Origin: an uncultured Alphaproteobacteria bacterium
GTDB lineage: Bacteria > Pseudomonadota > Alphaproteobacteria > HIMB59 > GCA-002718135
Assembly (NCBI GenBank): GCA_902575375.1
Contig: CACGRD010000009.1
Coordinates: forward strand, 1-39,046
Direction: 5' to 3'
Length of the DNA: 39,046 nt
Below are positions 18,500-27,620 of this stretch, piece by piece; position 1 is the first letter of the stretch, and the number at the start of each line of letters is the position of its first letter. A program made the translations under genes and the position numbers. Under the pieces are notes generated by a model. The model was not told the DNA's origin and made no database searches. It worked only from the letters and a program-made list of their open reading frames with translations.

Positions 18500-19266
18500 T
18501 ATTTAGCAGTCCATCCTCCATCAATTACTAATGAAGAGCCAGTTATCATCGATGCAGCATCAGAAGCAAGATACACTACTGCACTAGCAATATCACTTTC
18601 TGTTGCTACTTTTCCTAAAGGTATATTTTCAATAACAGATTTTTTAAAATTTTTATCTTTGAAAAATTTTTTAACCATAGGAGTTTCAACAAATGTAGGG
18701 CAAACTGAATTAACTCTAATGTTGTGTTTTGCTAAATCGATAGCCATTCCTTTAGTTAGACCTTCAACGCCAAACTTGGTCATATTGTAAACACTTCTAA
18801 GAGGAGCTCCAACTTTACCTAACTGAGATGAAATATTTATAATTGATCCACCACTTTTTTTTCTATTTGTTGATTTTAGCATAATTTTTGTTGCTAATTG
18901 AGCAATATCAAATGATGCTTTAATATTAAGATCAACCACTTCACTCATATCTTTTCTTTTAATTTTAGTAAAATATTCTGGCCTATTTGTTCCAGCGTTA
19001 TTTACTAATATGTCTAATTTTGGAATTTTAGAAAATATTTTTTTTATTTCTTTTAAATTTGTTACATCACAAACAAAGTAGTTGCATTTTCTTTTAATTT
19101 TTTTAATTTGGTTTTTAACAGCTATAAGATCTTTTTCTGTTCTACTTATAATTATTAAATTTGCTCCAGCTTCTGCCAGTGCGATTGCAGATGCTTTACC
19201 AATCCCTTTACCTGCACCTGTAACAAGCGCAGTCTTATCTTTTACTTCGAATTTTTTTAGAAACAT
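18499..19266 (-). CDS. Short-chain dehydrogenase/reductase
   Basis: 255 aa with TGAGKGIG, NNAG, S...YNMTK and GSSLVIDGGWTAK. Confidence 0.9.
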   Translation of the reverse strand: MFLKKFEVKDKTALVTGAGKGIGKASAIALAEAGANLIIISRTEKDLIAVKNQIKKIKRKCNYFVCDVTNLKEIKKIFSKIPKLDILVNNAGTNRPEYFTKIKRKDMSEVVDLNIKASFDIAQLATKIMLKSTNRKKSGGSIINISSQLGKVGAPLRSVYNMTKFGVEGLTKGMAIDLAKHNIRVNSVCPTFVETPMVKKFFKDKNFKKSVIENIPLGKVATESDIASAVVYLASDAASMITGSSLVIDGGWTAK

Positions 19267-19279
19267 TTATGCGTATAAT

Positions 19280-19939
19280 TTACAATGAAAAAATGGTTTG
19301 ATCTAATAAATTCATTTTTTTGATGCACATATCAAATTTATCTTCTTTGTGAAAATCACCTGGAAATGCAATACATTTAACACTTGCATTAACAGCGGCA
19401 TTACTACTTTCCTCTGTATCTTCAATTGCAAGACATTCTTCAGGTTTTAAATTTAATTTTTCTAGTGTTACTTTATATATCTCTGGATGAGGTTTTTCAT
19501 TGTTAACAAATGATCTATTTCCAATAAAATCAAAATCCGCTTTTGAAATTTGATTAGAAAGACTTTCAAATACAGCTTCTACATTATTTACAGTTGTAGA
19601 AGTTGAGAATGCAAGTTTAATATTATAATCTTTAGTATATCTAATCATTTCATAAACACTTTCTCTTAATTTTTGTTTGTTTTGAATAATGAATGAACTA
19701 AATAATTCTGTTTTTCTATCTCTAATTTGTGATGCATTAACATTGATATTATTTTTTTCTGCAAAATCTTCTACTCTCTTAGTGCCACCTGATTTTTTTA
19801 ATAAAATTCTATAATCTTGCTCGTCCCAATACCAATCTAAACCAGCTTCTTTAAAGGCTTCGTTAAATGAATTACGTTGGATATTAGAAGATTCAATCAG
19901 TGTTCCAATTGATCCAAAAAGTAATGCTTTGTATTTCAT
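19280..19939 (-). CDS. HAD-superfamily-like protein with degenerate catalytic motif I
   Basis: 219 aa beta-PGM/CbbY-like layout (NEKPHPEIY, CLAIEDTEES), but motif I reads LFGSIGTL instead of LFDxDGTL. Confidence 0.8.
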   Translation of the reverse strand: MKYKALLFGSIGTLIESSNIQRNSFNEAFKEAGLDWYWDEQDYRILLKKSGGTKRVEDFAEKNNINVNASQIRDRKTELFSSFIIQNKQKLRESVYEMIRYTKDYNIKLAFSTSTTVNNVEAVFESLSNQISKADFDFIGNRSFVNNEKPHPEIYKVTLEKLNLKPEECLAIEDTEESSNAAVNASVKCIAFPGDFHKEDKFDMCIKKMNLLDQTIFSL

Positions 19940-19973
19940 CTTATAATTTTAATAAATAATTATCATATTATTG

Positions 19974-21107
19974 TTAACCCTTTACTGCACCTTGAGTTAA
20001 ACCAGACACTATTTGTTTTTGGAAAAACATCACTAACAAAAACAATGGTGCGGTAATTGATGCAGCAGCAGCAATTGACTCAACTAAATCTGTCATTTTA
20101 GTTTCCATATTAAAATATTGCATAATTGCTGGAACCATAGTTTGTGATTGTCCATCTAATAATAATGCTGCAACAAGATAATCATTATAAGCTAACAAGA
20201 AAGAAAATAATCCTGTTGTAATTACACCTGGCCACATTAAAGGCATCACAACTTTCCAGAAAGCTTGAAAAGGATTACATCCATCAATTTGAGCAGCTTC
20301 ATCTAAATCTTGAGGTATATTCATAAAAAATGATCTCAGCATCCATATTGTAAAAGGTTGGTTAATAGCTACTAACAAAACAATAACAGCAATTTTTTTT
20401 CCATATAATCCATAATTTATAAAAGGTTCTAAATAACCAGTAACCAAAACAGAATGAGGTAAGGCTCTAAAAATTAAAGCAAAAATTAAAAGCCAAAAGG
20501 CAATCATAGAATTACTTCTTGCTAATCCATAACCAGCTAGTGTTCCAACAGTTAATGAAATTGTAACAACCCCACCTGTTACAATCATAGTATTTAAGAA
20601 TTGTTTATAAAATTCATTACCAACCCAAACAGACAAATAATGCTGAGGAGTAAAACCTATGATTGGGTAAGAAAAAATTTTTAAGAATTCTAAATTTGAA
20701 AATAATATATTTACAAATTCAGATAAATTATTTTGAATTAAAAAAAATAATATGAAGGAAATAGTTATATATAAAATGAATAAAATGAAAAAAGTAATTA
20801 AAGAAAATTTTAAAATAGGATTAATTAAATCAAATAAAATTTTTCTTATTTGGTATAATTTATAAAACAAATAAATTGATAGAAAAAGAAAAATAAAGTT
20901 AACAAAAGATAGACCTCCAACCTGTTCTTTTGTGCTTGGACCAATTATTACCTTTAAAGGATTGGAAGCAAAAGAATCAACAGGAAGTTTTATTGACATT
21001 ACAACAATCCATAAGAAAGGGAATAAAGCAATTATACACCACGTAATTATTGTAATTGAAACAATAATTTTAAGAGGCGTGGTTAAGTTAAAAAGTTTAC
21101 TTTCCAT
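19974..21107 (-). CDS. Carbohydrate-type ABC transporter permease (MalG-like) with extra N-terminal TM insertion
   Basis: 377 aa with EAAQIDGCNPFQAFWKVVMPLMWPGV (EAA loop). About 100 aa extra hydrophobic sequence before the conserved core. Confidence 0.9.
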   Translation of the reverse strand: MESKLFNLTTPLKIIVSITIITWCIIALFPFLWIVVMSIKLPVDSFASNPLKVIIGPSTKEQVGGLSFVNFIFLFLSIYLFYKLYQIRKILFDLINPILKFSLITFFILFILYITISFILFFLIQNNLSEFVNILFSNLEFLKIFSYPIIGFTPQHYLSVWVGNEFYKQFLNTMIVTGGVVTISLTVGTLAGYGLARSNSMIAFWLLIFALIFRALPHSVLVTGYLEPFINYGLYGKKIAVIVLLVAINQPFTIWMLRSFFMNIPQDLDEAAQIDGCNPFQAFWKVVMPLMWPGVITTGLFSFLLAYNDYLVAALLLDGQSQTMVPAIMQYFNMETKMTDLVESIAAAASITAPLFLLVMFFQKQIVSGLTQGAVKG

Positions 21108-22126
21108 TATAATCTTTTTTCTTTTTGCTCTTTAAAAGTTCTTCTTAAAACTGGAATTAATATTATTATAATTCCTATCATTGTAAGAACAGAAGTAGCT
21201 GATGCTCTTCCAATAGATCTTGTTCCAGAATCATCAATTCTCAAGAAATCATAAGTCATCCATTGTAATGAAATCCTAAATCCAGAAGCACTAAAACCAA
21301 CAATTTCATCAAAAACTCGATATGAATCCATTAAATGAATTAAAGCAACAAATACTATTAATGGCATGATATGCGGAATTATAATAAATCTTAAACGCTG
21401 AAGTCTATTTGCCCCATCTACAAATGCTGCCTCAATTTTTTCTTTATCGACAGTTTGTAGTCCTGCATAAAAAATAACAAAGGCAAAAGGTATAGTGTGC
21501 CAAACTCTATAAAAAAGCATTAGAATCTCTATCGTCCAGCCTTGAGAAAATAGGGCAATATCTTTATCTAAAATATTTTCTAAAAATAAAGTTAATATAC
21601 CATCTCCTATAAATAACCATTTTATTGATAAAGCACCTATTACAGGTGTAATTATAAATGGGAGCAAGGTTATAAAAATTATTGGACCTTTCAATCTATT
21701 AATTAAAACATTAACGCATAGAGCTAATATTAAACCTAAGATTATTACAAATGGTAAAGTAATAAATGTAAATGTTAGTGTAAACCTTAGAGCTTTATAA
21801 AAATCAATAGATCTTATTTTACTCCATTCAAAACCATCATTTGAAATAACAGATGATAATTGTTGAAATTTCAAAATATTTTTATAATTTTGAAAGCCTA
21901 CCCAAATATTATTTTTTATTTTATTTCCATTTTCATCTAATACAGGAACGGTAATTGTTTCTGTTTTACATCCAAAAGGATCGCAATTTTCTCTTTCAAT
22001 CGTTTCTAATACATCTTGGTTGAATTGAAAACTTTGAATTAAAACTATTAGAAGAGGTAAGGCAATAAATAATGTCATCATTATAAATGATGGCATTGTA
22101 AAAACTAAAAAAGTAGATTTTTTCAT
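21107..22126 (-). CDS. Carbohydrate-type ABC transporter permease (MalF-like)
   Basis: 339 aa with EAAFVDGANRLQRLRFIIIPHIMPLI (EAA loop). Periplasmic insert containing CDPFGC. Confidence 0.9.
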   Translation of the reverse strand: MKKSTFLVFTMPSFIMMTLFIALPLLIVLIQSFQFNQDVLETIERENCDPFGCKTETITVPVLDENGNKIKNNIWVGFQNYKNILKFQQLSSVISNDGFEWSKIRSIDFYKALRFTLTFTFITLPFVIILGLILALCVNVLINRLKGPIIFITLLPFIITPVIGALSIKWLFIGDGILTLFLENILDKDIALFSQGWTIEILMLFYRVWHTIPFAFVIFYAGLQTVDKEKIEAAFVDGANRLQRLRFIIIPHIMPLIVFVALIHLMDSYRVFDEIVGFSASGFRISLQWMTYDFLRIDDSGTRSIGRASATSVLTMIGIIIILIPVLRRTFKEQKEKRL

Positions 22127-22132
22127 TTACTA

Positions 22133-22170
22133 ATATTACCCCCCTTAAGATTTTAAAAGGGGAGTAATAT
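22133..22170 (-). terminator. Stem-loop between SBP gene and permease genes (attenuator/terminator)
   Basis: 14-bp stem 22133-22146/22157-22170. The single imperfect position (140/163) is C-A on + but G.U on the minus-strand RNA, consistent with minus-strand function. Confidence 0.7.
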
Positions 22171-22184
22171 ACAATTATATAAAA

Positions 22185-23399
22185 TTATAAGAGACCTTTT
22201 TCTGTTGCTGCAGTAATATAATCAGCCTCAATTTTTTCTAGAGTAGCTTTTGCAGTAGCTGCGCCAGTCAAATAATCACCAATAGCAGCACCTAAGACTC
22301 CATGGAGTGTGCTCATTTTTGCTGATGCAGGATAAGGAGCTGCTCCAGATTTTGCAGTTAAAATTGCACCAATATTTGATGGAGCTGGATCAAACGCATT
22401 AGACAGCCAAGGAGCAGCTTCAGGGTTCGCTCCTAAGTTTGCTGGATCTAATCCAACCATAGCTAGTTTAAATGCTGCTTCTGCTTCTTCATCAGTAACA
22501 TTTTTAGCTATAACAACACCATCCCACCATAATGTAGATGCTGGTTTACCATTCTTTTTTGCTTTAGGCGCTGATGCAAACTTTACTAATCCAACAACTG
22601 TTGACTCCTCTGCATTGTCCATAGCACCAGCTCGAGACGCCCAAAGGTTTGCAAGAGCAATCTTACCCTGTTGGAATTGTTGTTGAACATATGTAGAATC
22701 TGAAGTTAAATACTCAGGATCCATATATTCTGTTAGTTTTTTCATCATCTTAAGTGTTTCATAGCCATCGTTATTATTAACTGCTGGCATATTTCCATCA
22801 AAAAAAGAATCAGCAAAACCCAAATACATATTTACAAATTCTTCTCCTAAATTCCAACCTGACTTGAATGTTCCGCCAAGTGGATAATCTACAACTCCAG
22901 CATCTTTAATAACTTTAGCAGCTTTCAAAAGCTCGTCATAAGTTGTTGGAATATCTATACCAAGATCACTCAAAATATCTTCTCTGTAAAATAAATGTTG
23001 AGCATTTGTCATCATTGCAATTGCCATAATTTTTCCATCAATTACAATTTTTTGATTATCTTGTAGAGAGTCTCCATATTTAGCAACTAGATCGTCAAGT
23101 GGTCTAGTTACACCAGCATCAAGAACCGATACATTTGTAGAAGCTGAAACACCTGCCATTGTAAATTGAGATGGGTTGCTTTCTAATGATGCAACAAGCT
23201 TATCTCTGTATTCTTGATCAAGTGTAGGTGTAAAATTTCCACACTCTTCCATAGCAGAAGTAACAACTTTCCAGGCATCAAATCCTGCAGATAAAGAAGT
23301 TACTGGTACAGAATTGTTTAGCTCGCAAGCTTTTGCATTAGTACCGGCTAAGAAAAAAAATGATGTGAAAATCGCAAATAATACTAGTATTTTTTTCAT
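22185..23399 (-). CDS. ABC transporter substrate-binding protein, family 1 (carbohydrate type)
   Basis: 404 aa, signal peptide, TTYDELLKAAKVIKDAG, QQQFQQGKIALANLWASRAGAM, directly upstream of MalF/MalG-like permeases. Confidence 0.88.
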   Translation of the reverse strand: MKKILVLFAIFTSFFFLAGTNAKACELNNSVPVTSLSAGFDAWKVVTSAMEECGNFTPTLDQEYRDKLVASLESNPSQFTMAGVSASTNVSVLDAGVTRPLDDLVAKYGDSLQDNQKIVIDGKIMAIAMMTNAQHLFYREDILSDLGIDIPTTYDELLKAAKVIKDAGVVDYPLGGTFKSGWNLGEEFVNMYLGFADSFFDGNMPAVNNNDGYETLKMMKKLTEYMDPEYLTSDSTYVQQQFQQGKIALANLWASRAGAMDNAEESTVVGLVKFASAPKAKKNGKPASTLWWDGVVIAKNVTDEEAEAAFKLAMVGLDPANLGANPEAAPWLSNAFDPAPSNIGAILTAKSGAAPYPASAKMSTLHGVLGAAIGDYLTGAATAKATLEKIEADYITAATEKGLL

Positions 23400-23457
23400 T
23401 TGTTTCCCCTATAATTTATTAATATATTAATTTATAATATTTTATTAATGCAACAGT

Positions 23458-23473
23458 TTGAATAATTATTCAA
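23458..23473. promoter_or_regulatory. Candidate LacI-family operator
   Basis: Perfect 16-bp palindrome TTGAATAATTATTCAA between divergent SBP and lacI-type genes; the same TTGAATA/TATTCAA element recurs at 27621-27635. Confidence 0.65.
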
Positions 23474-23499
23474 GCATTTGCATACATAAAAAAGGAAAA

Positions 23500-24498
23500 A
23501 TGATGAATAAAAATGCCACATCCCAAGATGTCGCAAAATTAGCAGGAGTATCTCAATCAGCTGTTTCAAGATGTTTTACTAAAGGTGCAAGCATCTCAAG
23601 CAGGACAAAACTAAGGGTTCTTGAAGCTGCCAAAAAACTAAAATATAAACCACAAACTTTTTTACAAGATTCTCAAAATATTGAAGATAGTGGACTAGTG
23701 GGAGTTATTTTACCTTATATAACCAATCGATTTTATCCAGAGGTATTAACTGAATTGCATGAAGCGCTACGTTTATCAGGTTTTAGAATTTTATTGATAA
23801 CAACTGATGATGGTGAAGAATTAGACGATAAGCTCATTCAGCCATATTTGAAAGAAAGATTAGTTGCAATAATTTCAGCAACTAAACCAACAGATCATTT
23901 TGTTGAAAATTGCTTAAATAAAAAGATTCAAATTATAGCCTATAATAGAGCTTGGGATATCCCTACTATAAGTTCAGTTGCATGTAATCATAGATTTGGT
24001 GGTGAATTAATTGCAGATCAAATAATCAAAAATAACCATCAGGAAGTTGGTTTAATTGAAGGTCCCACAGGATCTTATGTAAGTAATGAAAGATGTAAAG
24101 GATTTAAAAATAAATTAAAAAAATCAAAAAAATTAAAATTATACTCTCAAAAAGGAAATTTTACATATGAAGGTGGCTATGCTGCAACAGCAAAAATCTT
24201 AACGAATAAAAAAATCTCAGCTATTTTTTGTGCAGATGATACGATGGCATTTGGATGTTTAGATTACATTAAAAAAAATACAAAAATTGAAATACCTAAC
24301 GATATTGAAATATTTGGATATGACGATATCTCAATGGCAAACTGGTCATCTTACAATTTAAGTACTGTAAAACAGCCCTTGAGACAAATGTCAAAATTAG
24401 TAACTCAACTTATTAATGATAATATTAAAGATCCAGATTATGAGGCCGTTAGTCATTTAATCCAAGGAACGTTAATAAAAAGAAAAACATCTAGATAA
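23500..24498 (+). CDS. LacI-family transcriptional regulator
   Basis: N-terminal HTH TSQDVAKLAGVSQSAVSRCF plus periplasmic-binding-like domain. The ORF track start (TTG 23458) lies on the palindrome; ATG at 23500/23503 follows AAAGGA and fits HTH position. Confidence 0.9.
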   Translation: MMNKNATSQDVAKLAGVSQSAVSRCFTKGASISSRTKLRVLEAAKKLKYKPQTFLQDSQNIEDSGLVGVILPYITNRFYPEVLTELHEALRLSGFRILLITTDDGEELDDKLIQPYLKERLVAIISATKPTDHFVENCLNKKIQIIAYNRAWDIPTISSVACNHRFGGELIADQIIKNNHQEVGLIEGPTGSYVSNERCKGFKNKLKKSKKLKLYSQKGNFTYEGGYAATAKILTNKKISAIFCADDTMAFGCLDYIKKNTKIEIPNDIEIFGYDDISMANWSSYNLSTVKQPLRQMSKLVTQLINDNIKDPDYEAVSHLIQGTLIKRKTSR

Positions 24499-24499
24499 A

Positions 24500-25627
24500 T
24501 TATATAACTTTGTTTGCTAATTTAGTTCCTTCAACTAAAGAATGAAGTTTTTCATAACAAATATTTTCATCAATTTTGCCAAATCCTGCAAAAGTACTAA
24601 ATCCGCAATCAGTTCCAGCCATTAGTTGGTCTTTTGGAATTACCGTTGAAAACTGAATTAATCTATCTGCTACTACCTCAGGGTGCTCAACAAAATTTGA
24701 TGTTGAATCGATAACACCAGGAACTAAAACTTTATCTTTTGGTAATTTAATATCTTGAAAAACTTTCCACTCATGTGCGTGTCTGGGATTTGATGACTCA
24801 ATTAAAAAATATTTAATTTTAGATTTTAAAATTATTGGTAATATTTTTTCTAGTGGGATATCATGTGTATGAGGTCCTTCATAGTTTCCCCAACAAATAT
24901 GCATTCTAGTCATATTAACATCTACATTAGTTAAAGCTTCATTCAAACACTCAATTTGAATTTCCGCACGTTTTAAAAATTCTTGTTCGGATAATTCCTT
25001 AAAATTCATATGTCTAGCTAATGCAAGATCAGGACAATCTAATTGCACTTGTATATTTGATTTAGTAATTGTCTCATACTCAATAGCCATAATTTCTGAA
25101 AGTTTATGTAAATATTCATCATCTGTTTTATAAAACCTATTTGGCATAAATACATTTATGACACCTGGTGATGCAGCATTCATAAATGCTTTTTGATGAT
25201 TGTTTTTATCTAATGAATTTTTAAAATTCTCTAAGTCTTTATTTAATGAATCTTTATCTTTGATTTTTAATGCATTAGTACAACACGGTCTGCTATACGT
25301 TGGTGTACCCCCACTTTTAGCTATTTTTTCTTTATACTCTGGAAAATCATCTAAATCAGCTGGTGCTCTTCTTTCACTTTCTCCAGAAAAACCATCTATC
25401 CTATCTTTTATATAAGTGGCATAACTTATTTTACTCATTTCACCGTCACTTATATAATCAATACCAACTTCGATCTGTTTTTTAACAATTGTCTCAACAT
25501 TTTTTTTCAATATATTATTGAAATCTTCTTTAATAAATTTTTCACCCCGATCTTTAGAAAATAAAATTTCTGAAAGTCCTTTTGATCTAGGCAAGCTGCC
25601 TACATGTGTAGTTAATATTTTAGACAT
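24500..25627 (-). CDS. MetE-like Zn-dependent methyl/alkyltransferase (cobalamin-independent methionine synthase / epoxyalkane:CoM transferase-like superfamily)
   Basis: 375 aa with THVGSLPR N-terminus and Zn-ligand pattern MHICWGNY (HxC), FLIESSN (E), GTDCGFS (C). Confidence 0.8.
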   Translation of the reverse strand: MSKILTTHVGSLPRSKGLSEILFSKDRGEKFIKEDFNNILKKNVETIVKKQIEVGIDYISDGEMSKISYATYIKDRIDGFSGESERRAPADLDDFPEYKEKIAKSGGTPTYSRPCCTNALKIKDKDSLNKDLENFKNSLDKNNHQKAFMNAASPGVINVFMPNRFYKTDDEYLHKLSEIMAIEYETITKSNIQVQLDCPDLALARHMNFKELSEQEFLKRAEIQIECLNEALTNVDVNMTRMHICWGNYEGPHTHDIPLEKILPIILKSKIKYFLIESSNPRHAHEWKVFQDIKLPKDKVLVPGVIDSTSNFVEHPEVVADRLIQFSTVIPKDQLMAGTDCGFSTFAGFGKIDENICYEKLHSLVEGTKLANKVI

Positions 25628-25634
25628 TTTTTAA

Positions 25635-26609
25635 TTAACCTGTTTTTATCAAGATTTGTTTCCAAATTGCAGTTTCATCAAATAAAACCCATTCGTTCTT
25701 TATACCTCTTGGTCCTATTTCGGCATGATTAATTCCCATAATATAAATCTCAGAATTAGAAGCTTGCCCAAATATACCATTCCCACTGTGCTTCCCAACT
25801 AAAGACCAGCGTATAGCAACTTTTTTTGGTTGATTTTCTTCTACAGTAAAACTTTTATGTTCTATTCTAAAAAGAGCATCTGGGAAAGATTGTCTTAAAT
25901 TTAGCCAGAAATTTGTTACATCATCGATACCATAACAAACAAAACCTCCTGGTTGAAATTGTTGAACTGATCTGTCATATTTTTTTTCAATTGTAGATTT
26001 AGAATTAATATTAAGAATGTTTTCTAAATTTTCTGCATATTGATCAGCTATATTATTTTTTGATAAAATTGGTGGTGTATAACTTGATTCTTGAGATGAA
26101 TTCTTATCAAATGGTTTAATGCAATTCTTTATTCCACCTTCTTGTTTTATTAAAATTGCTGCATATTTTTTTGGATCTATTTCTAGCTGTCTAACAATTG
26201 CTCCTTGATCTCTAACTAACCATTCATCATAAACTTGATTATTCTTACAAGCGCAGTCAGCAATGACTCTGTATACAAGTTTTTTATTTGTTGCTTTCCC
26301 ATATAAACCATCTTTTACATGAGTGGCTTTACTAAGAATTCTATGAGAAGATAAAAACCCTTCATCTTCGTTACCAATCCAAATTACATCTTCACCTAAT
26401 AATTGCCTATCTGGAAATTCGTCTAAAGTTGCATTAGTTGCATCAACTACTGTATTAGGTCCATAAATGATTCCCATAGGTGATCTAACAGGAATATTTT
26501 CAGCATAATATTCCATAATTGAGTTAACATCTTTTTCTTCCCATATCTGATGAGTTATTTTTAGAATATAATCTGGAAGATTTTCAAACTTGTTATTAAA
26601 ACCTTTCAT
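25635..26609 (-). CDS. Double NTF2/SnoaL-like domain protein (copy 2)
   Basis: 324 aa. Two NTF2-like halves (about 1-150 and 185-324), e.g. IWEEKDVNSIMEYYAENI and VAIRWSLVGKHSGNGIFGQASNSEIYIMGINHAEIG. Confidence 0.65.
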   Translation of the reverse strand: MKGFNNKFENLPDYILKITHQIWEEKDVNSIMEYYAENIPVRSPMGIIYGPNTVVDATNATLDEFPDRQLLGEDVIWIGNEDEGFLSSHRILSKATHVKDGLYGKATNKKLVYRVIADCACKNNQVYDEWLVRDQGAIVRQLEIDPKKYAAILIKQEGGIKNCIKPFDKNSSQESSYTPPILSKNNIADQYAENLENILNINSKSTIEKKYDRSVQQFQPGGFVCYGIDDVTNFWLNLRQSFPDALFRIEHKSFTVEENQPKKVAIRWSLVGKHSGNGIFGQASNSEIYIMGINHAEIGPRGIKNEWVLFDETAIWKQILIKTG

Positions 26610-26621
26610 ATAACTGAATTC

Positions 26622-27593
26622 TTAATTTGTTTGTCTTATAATAAATAAATTTCCATCCTCATCACTTATCTGCTTAATTGATCGTGATGAGTTTTTTGGT
26701 ACTGAAAAAGTATCCTTGTCCTTAATTACTACTTTCTCTCCATCACAATCTATTTCCCATTCACCAGATAAACAATGATATACTTCTGATTTCTCAAATT
26801 TGTATTCATGTATATGGGCATTTTTTCCATGGAGAAGTGAAAGGCTAAATCCTGTTAAATGCGGTATGTTTGGAATAAATGATTTATTATGAATATTAAA
26901 TTGATCAAGGTAATTAATAATTTTATTGGATTGATAGTGTTCATCATCAACAAAGTATTTATCTTTTTCATCAAATCGAATGACAAACTTTTCTATATCT
27001 TCTGAGGAATAATGATCAAAACTCTTTAATTCATCTTCTTTTAATGGTTGAATAATTTTAGTTTCATCAGTAATTTTCTGTTTTTCTGTATCTACTAAAG
27101 AATTATCATTCATTAATACCATACCAGAATCTTTTGCATCTTTTAAAAGTTTTGGAGTCCAGGTGATTACACCTGGATCATTTTCACCTAAAACTACAAA
27201 CATTAACGCTTCTTCTTTGCTTACATTTTGAAAACCTCTAAACATATTTGTAGGGAAAGAAGCAATATCACCTTTTTTAAGTATTACCTCTCCTTCTGTG
27301 CCATCAACTCCCCAATAGAAACGCCAAGCACCAGAATGAATTATAAATACTTCAGCAGTTGTATGGCTATGTAATCCAGAACCGTTCATTGGAGCAGCAC
27401 TTACAGCTCCAATATTGAAGCCATGCGCTTCAGCTATTTTAACATTTTGTTTAGCATCTTCACTAACACCTGGGCCTATTACAGAATAATTTTTCCTATC
27501 TTGATGTCCCTTTAATTTTCCTTCTACAAAAGGAATAGTACTTGGAATAAGTTCCTCAAATTTTGCTAATCTTGTAGTAATATTAATTGACAT
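26622..27593 (-). CDS. Two-domain cupin protein
   Basis: 323 aa. Cupin motifs: domain 1 GSGLHSHTTAEVFIIHSGAWRFYWG...KGDIASFPTNMFRGFQN; domain 2 HIHEYKFEKSEVYHCLSGEWEI. Confidence 0.82.
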   Translation of the reverse strand: MSINITTRLAKFEELIPSTIPFVEGKLKGHQDRKNYSVIGPGVSEDAKQNVKIAEAHGFNIGAVSAAPMNGSGLHSHTTAEVFIIHSGAWRFYWGVDGTEGEVILKKGDIASFPTNMFRGFQNVSKEEALMFVVLGENDPGVITWTPKLLKDAKDSGMVLMNDNSLVDTEKQKITDETKIIQPLKEDELKSFDHYSSEDIEKFVIRFDEKDKYFVDDEHYQSNKIINYLDQFNIHNKSFIPNIPHLTGFSLSLLHGKNAHIHEYKFEKSEVYHCLSGEWEIDCDGEKVVIKDKDTFSVPKNSSRSIKQISDEDGNLFIIRQTN

Positions 27594-27620
27594 ATCTTTA
27601 TGATATTTTATTCATTTTTT

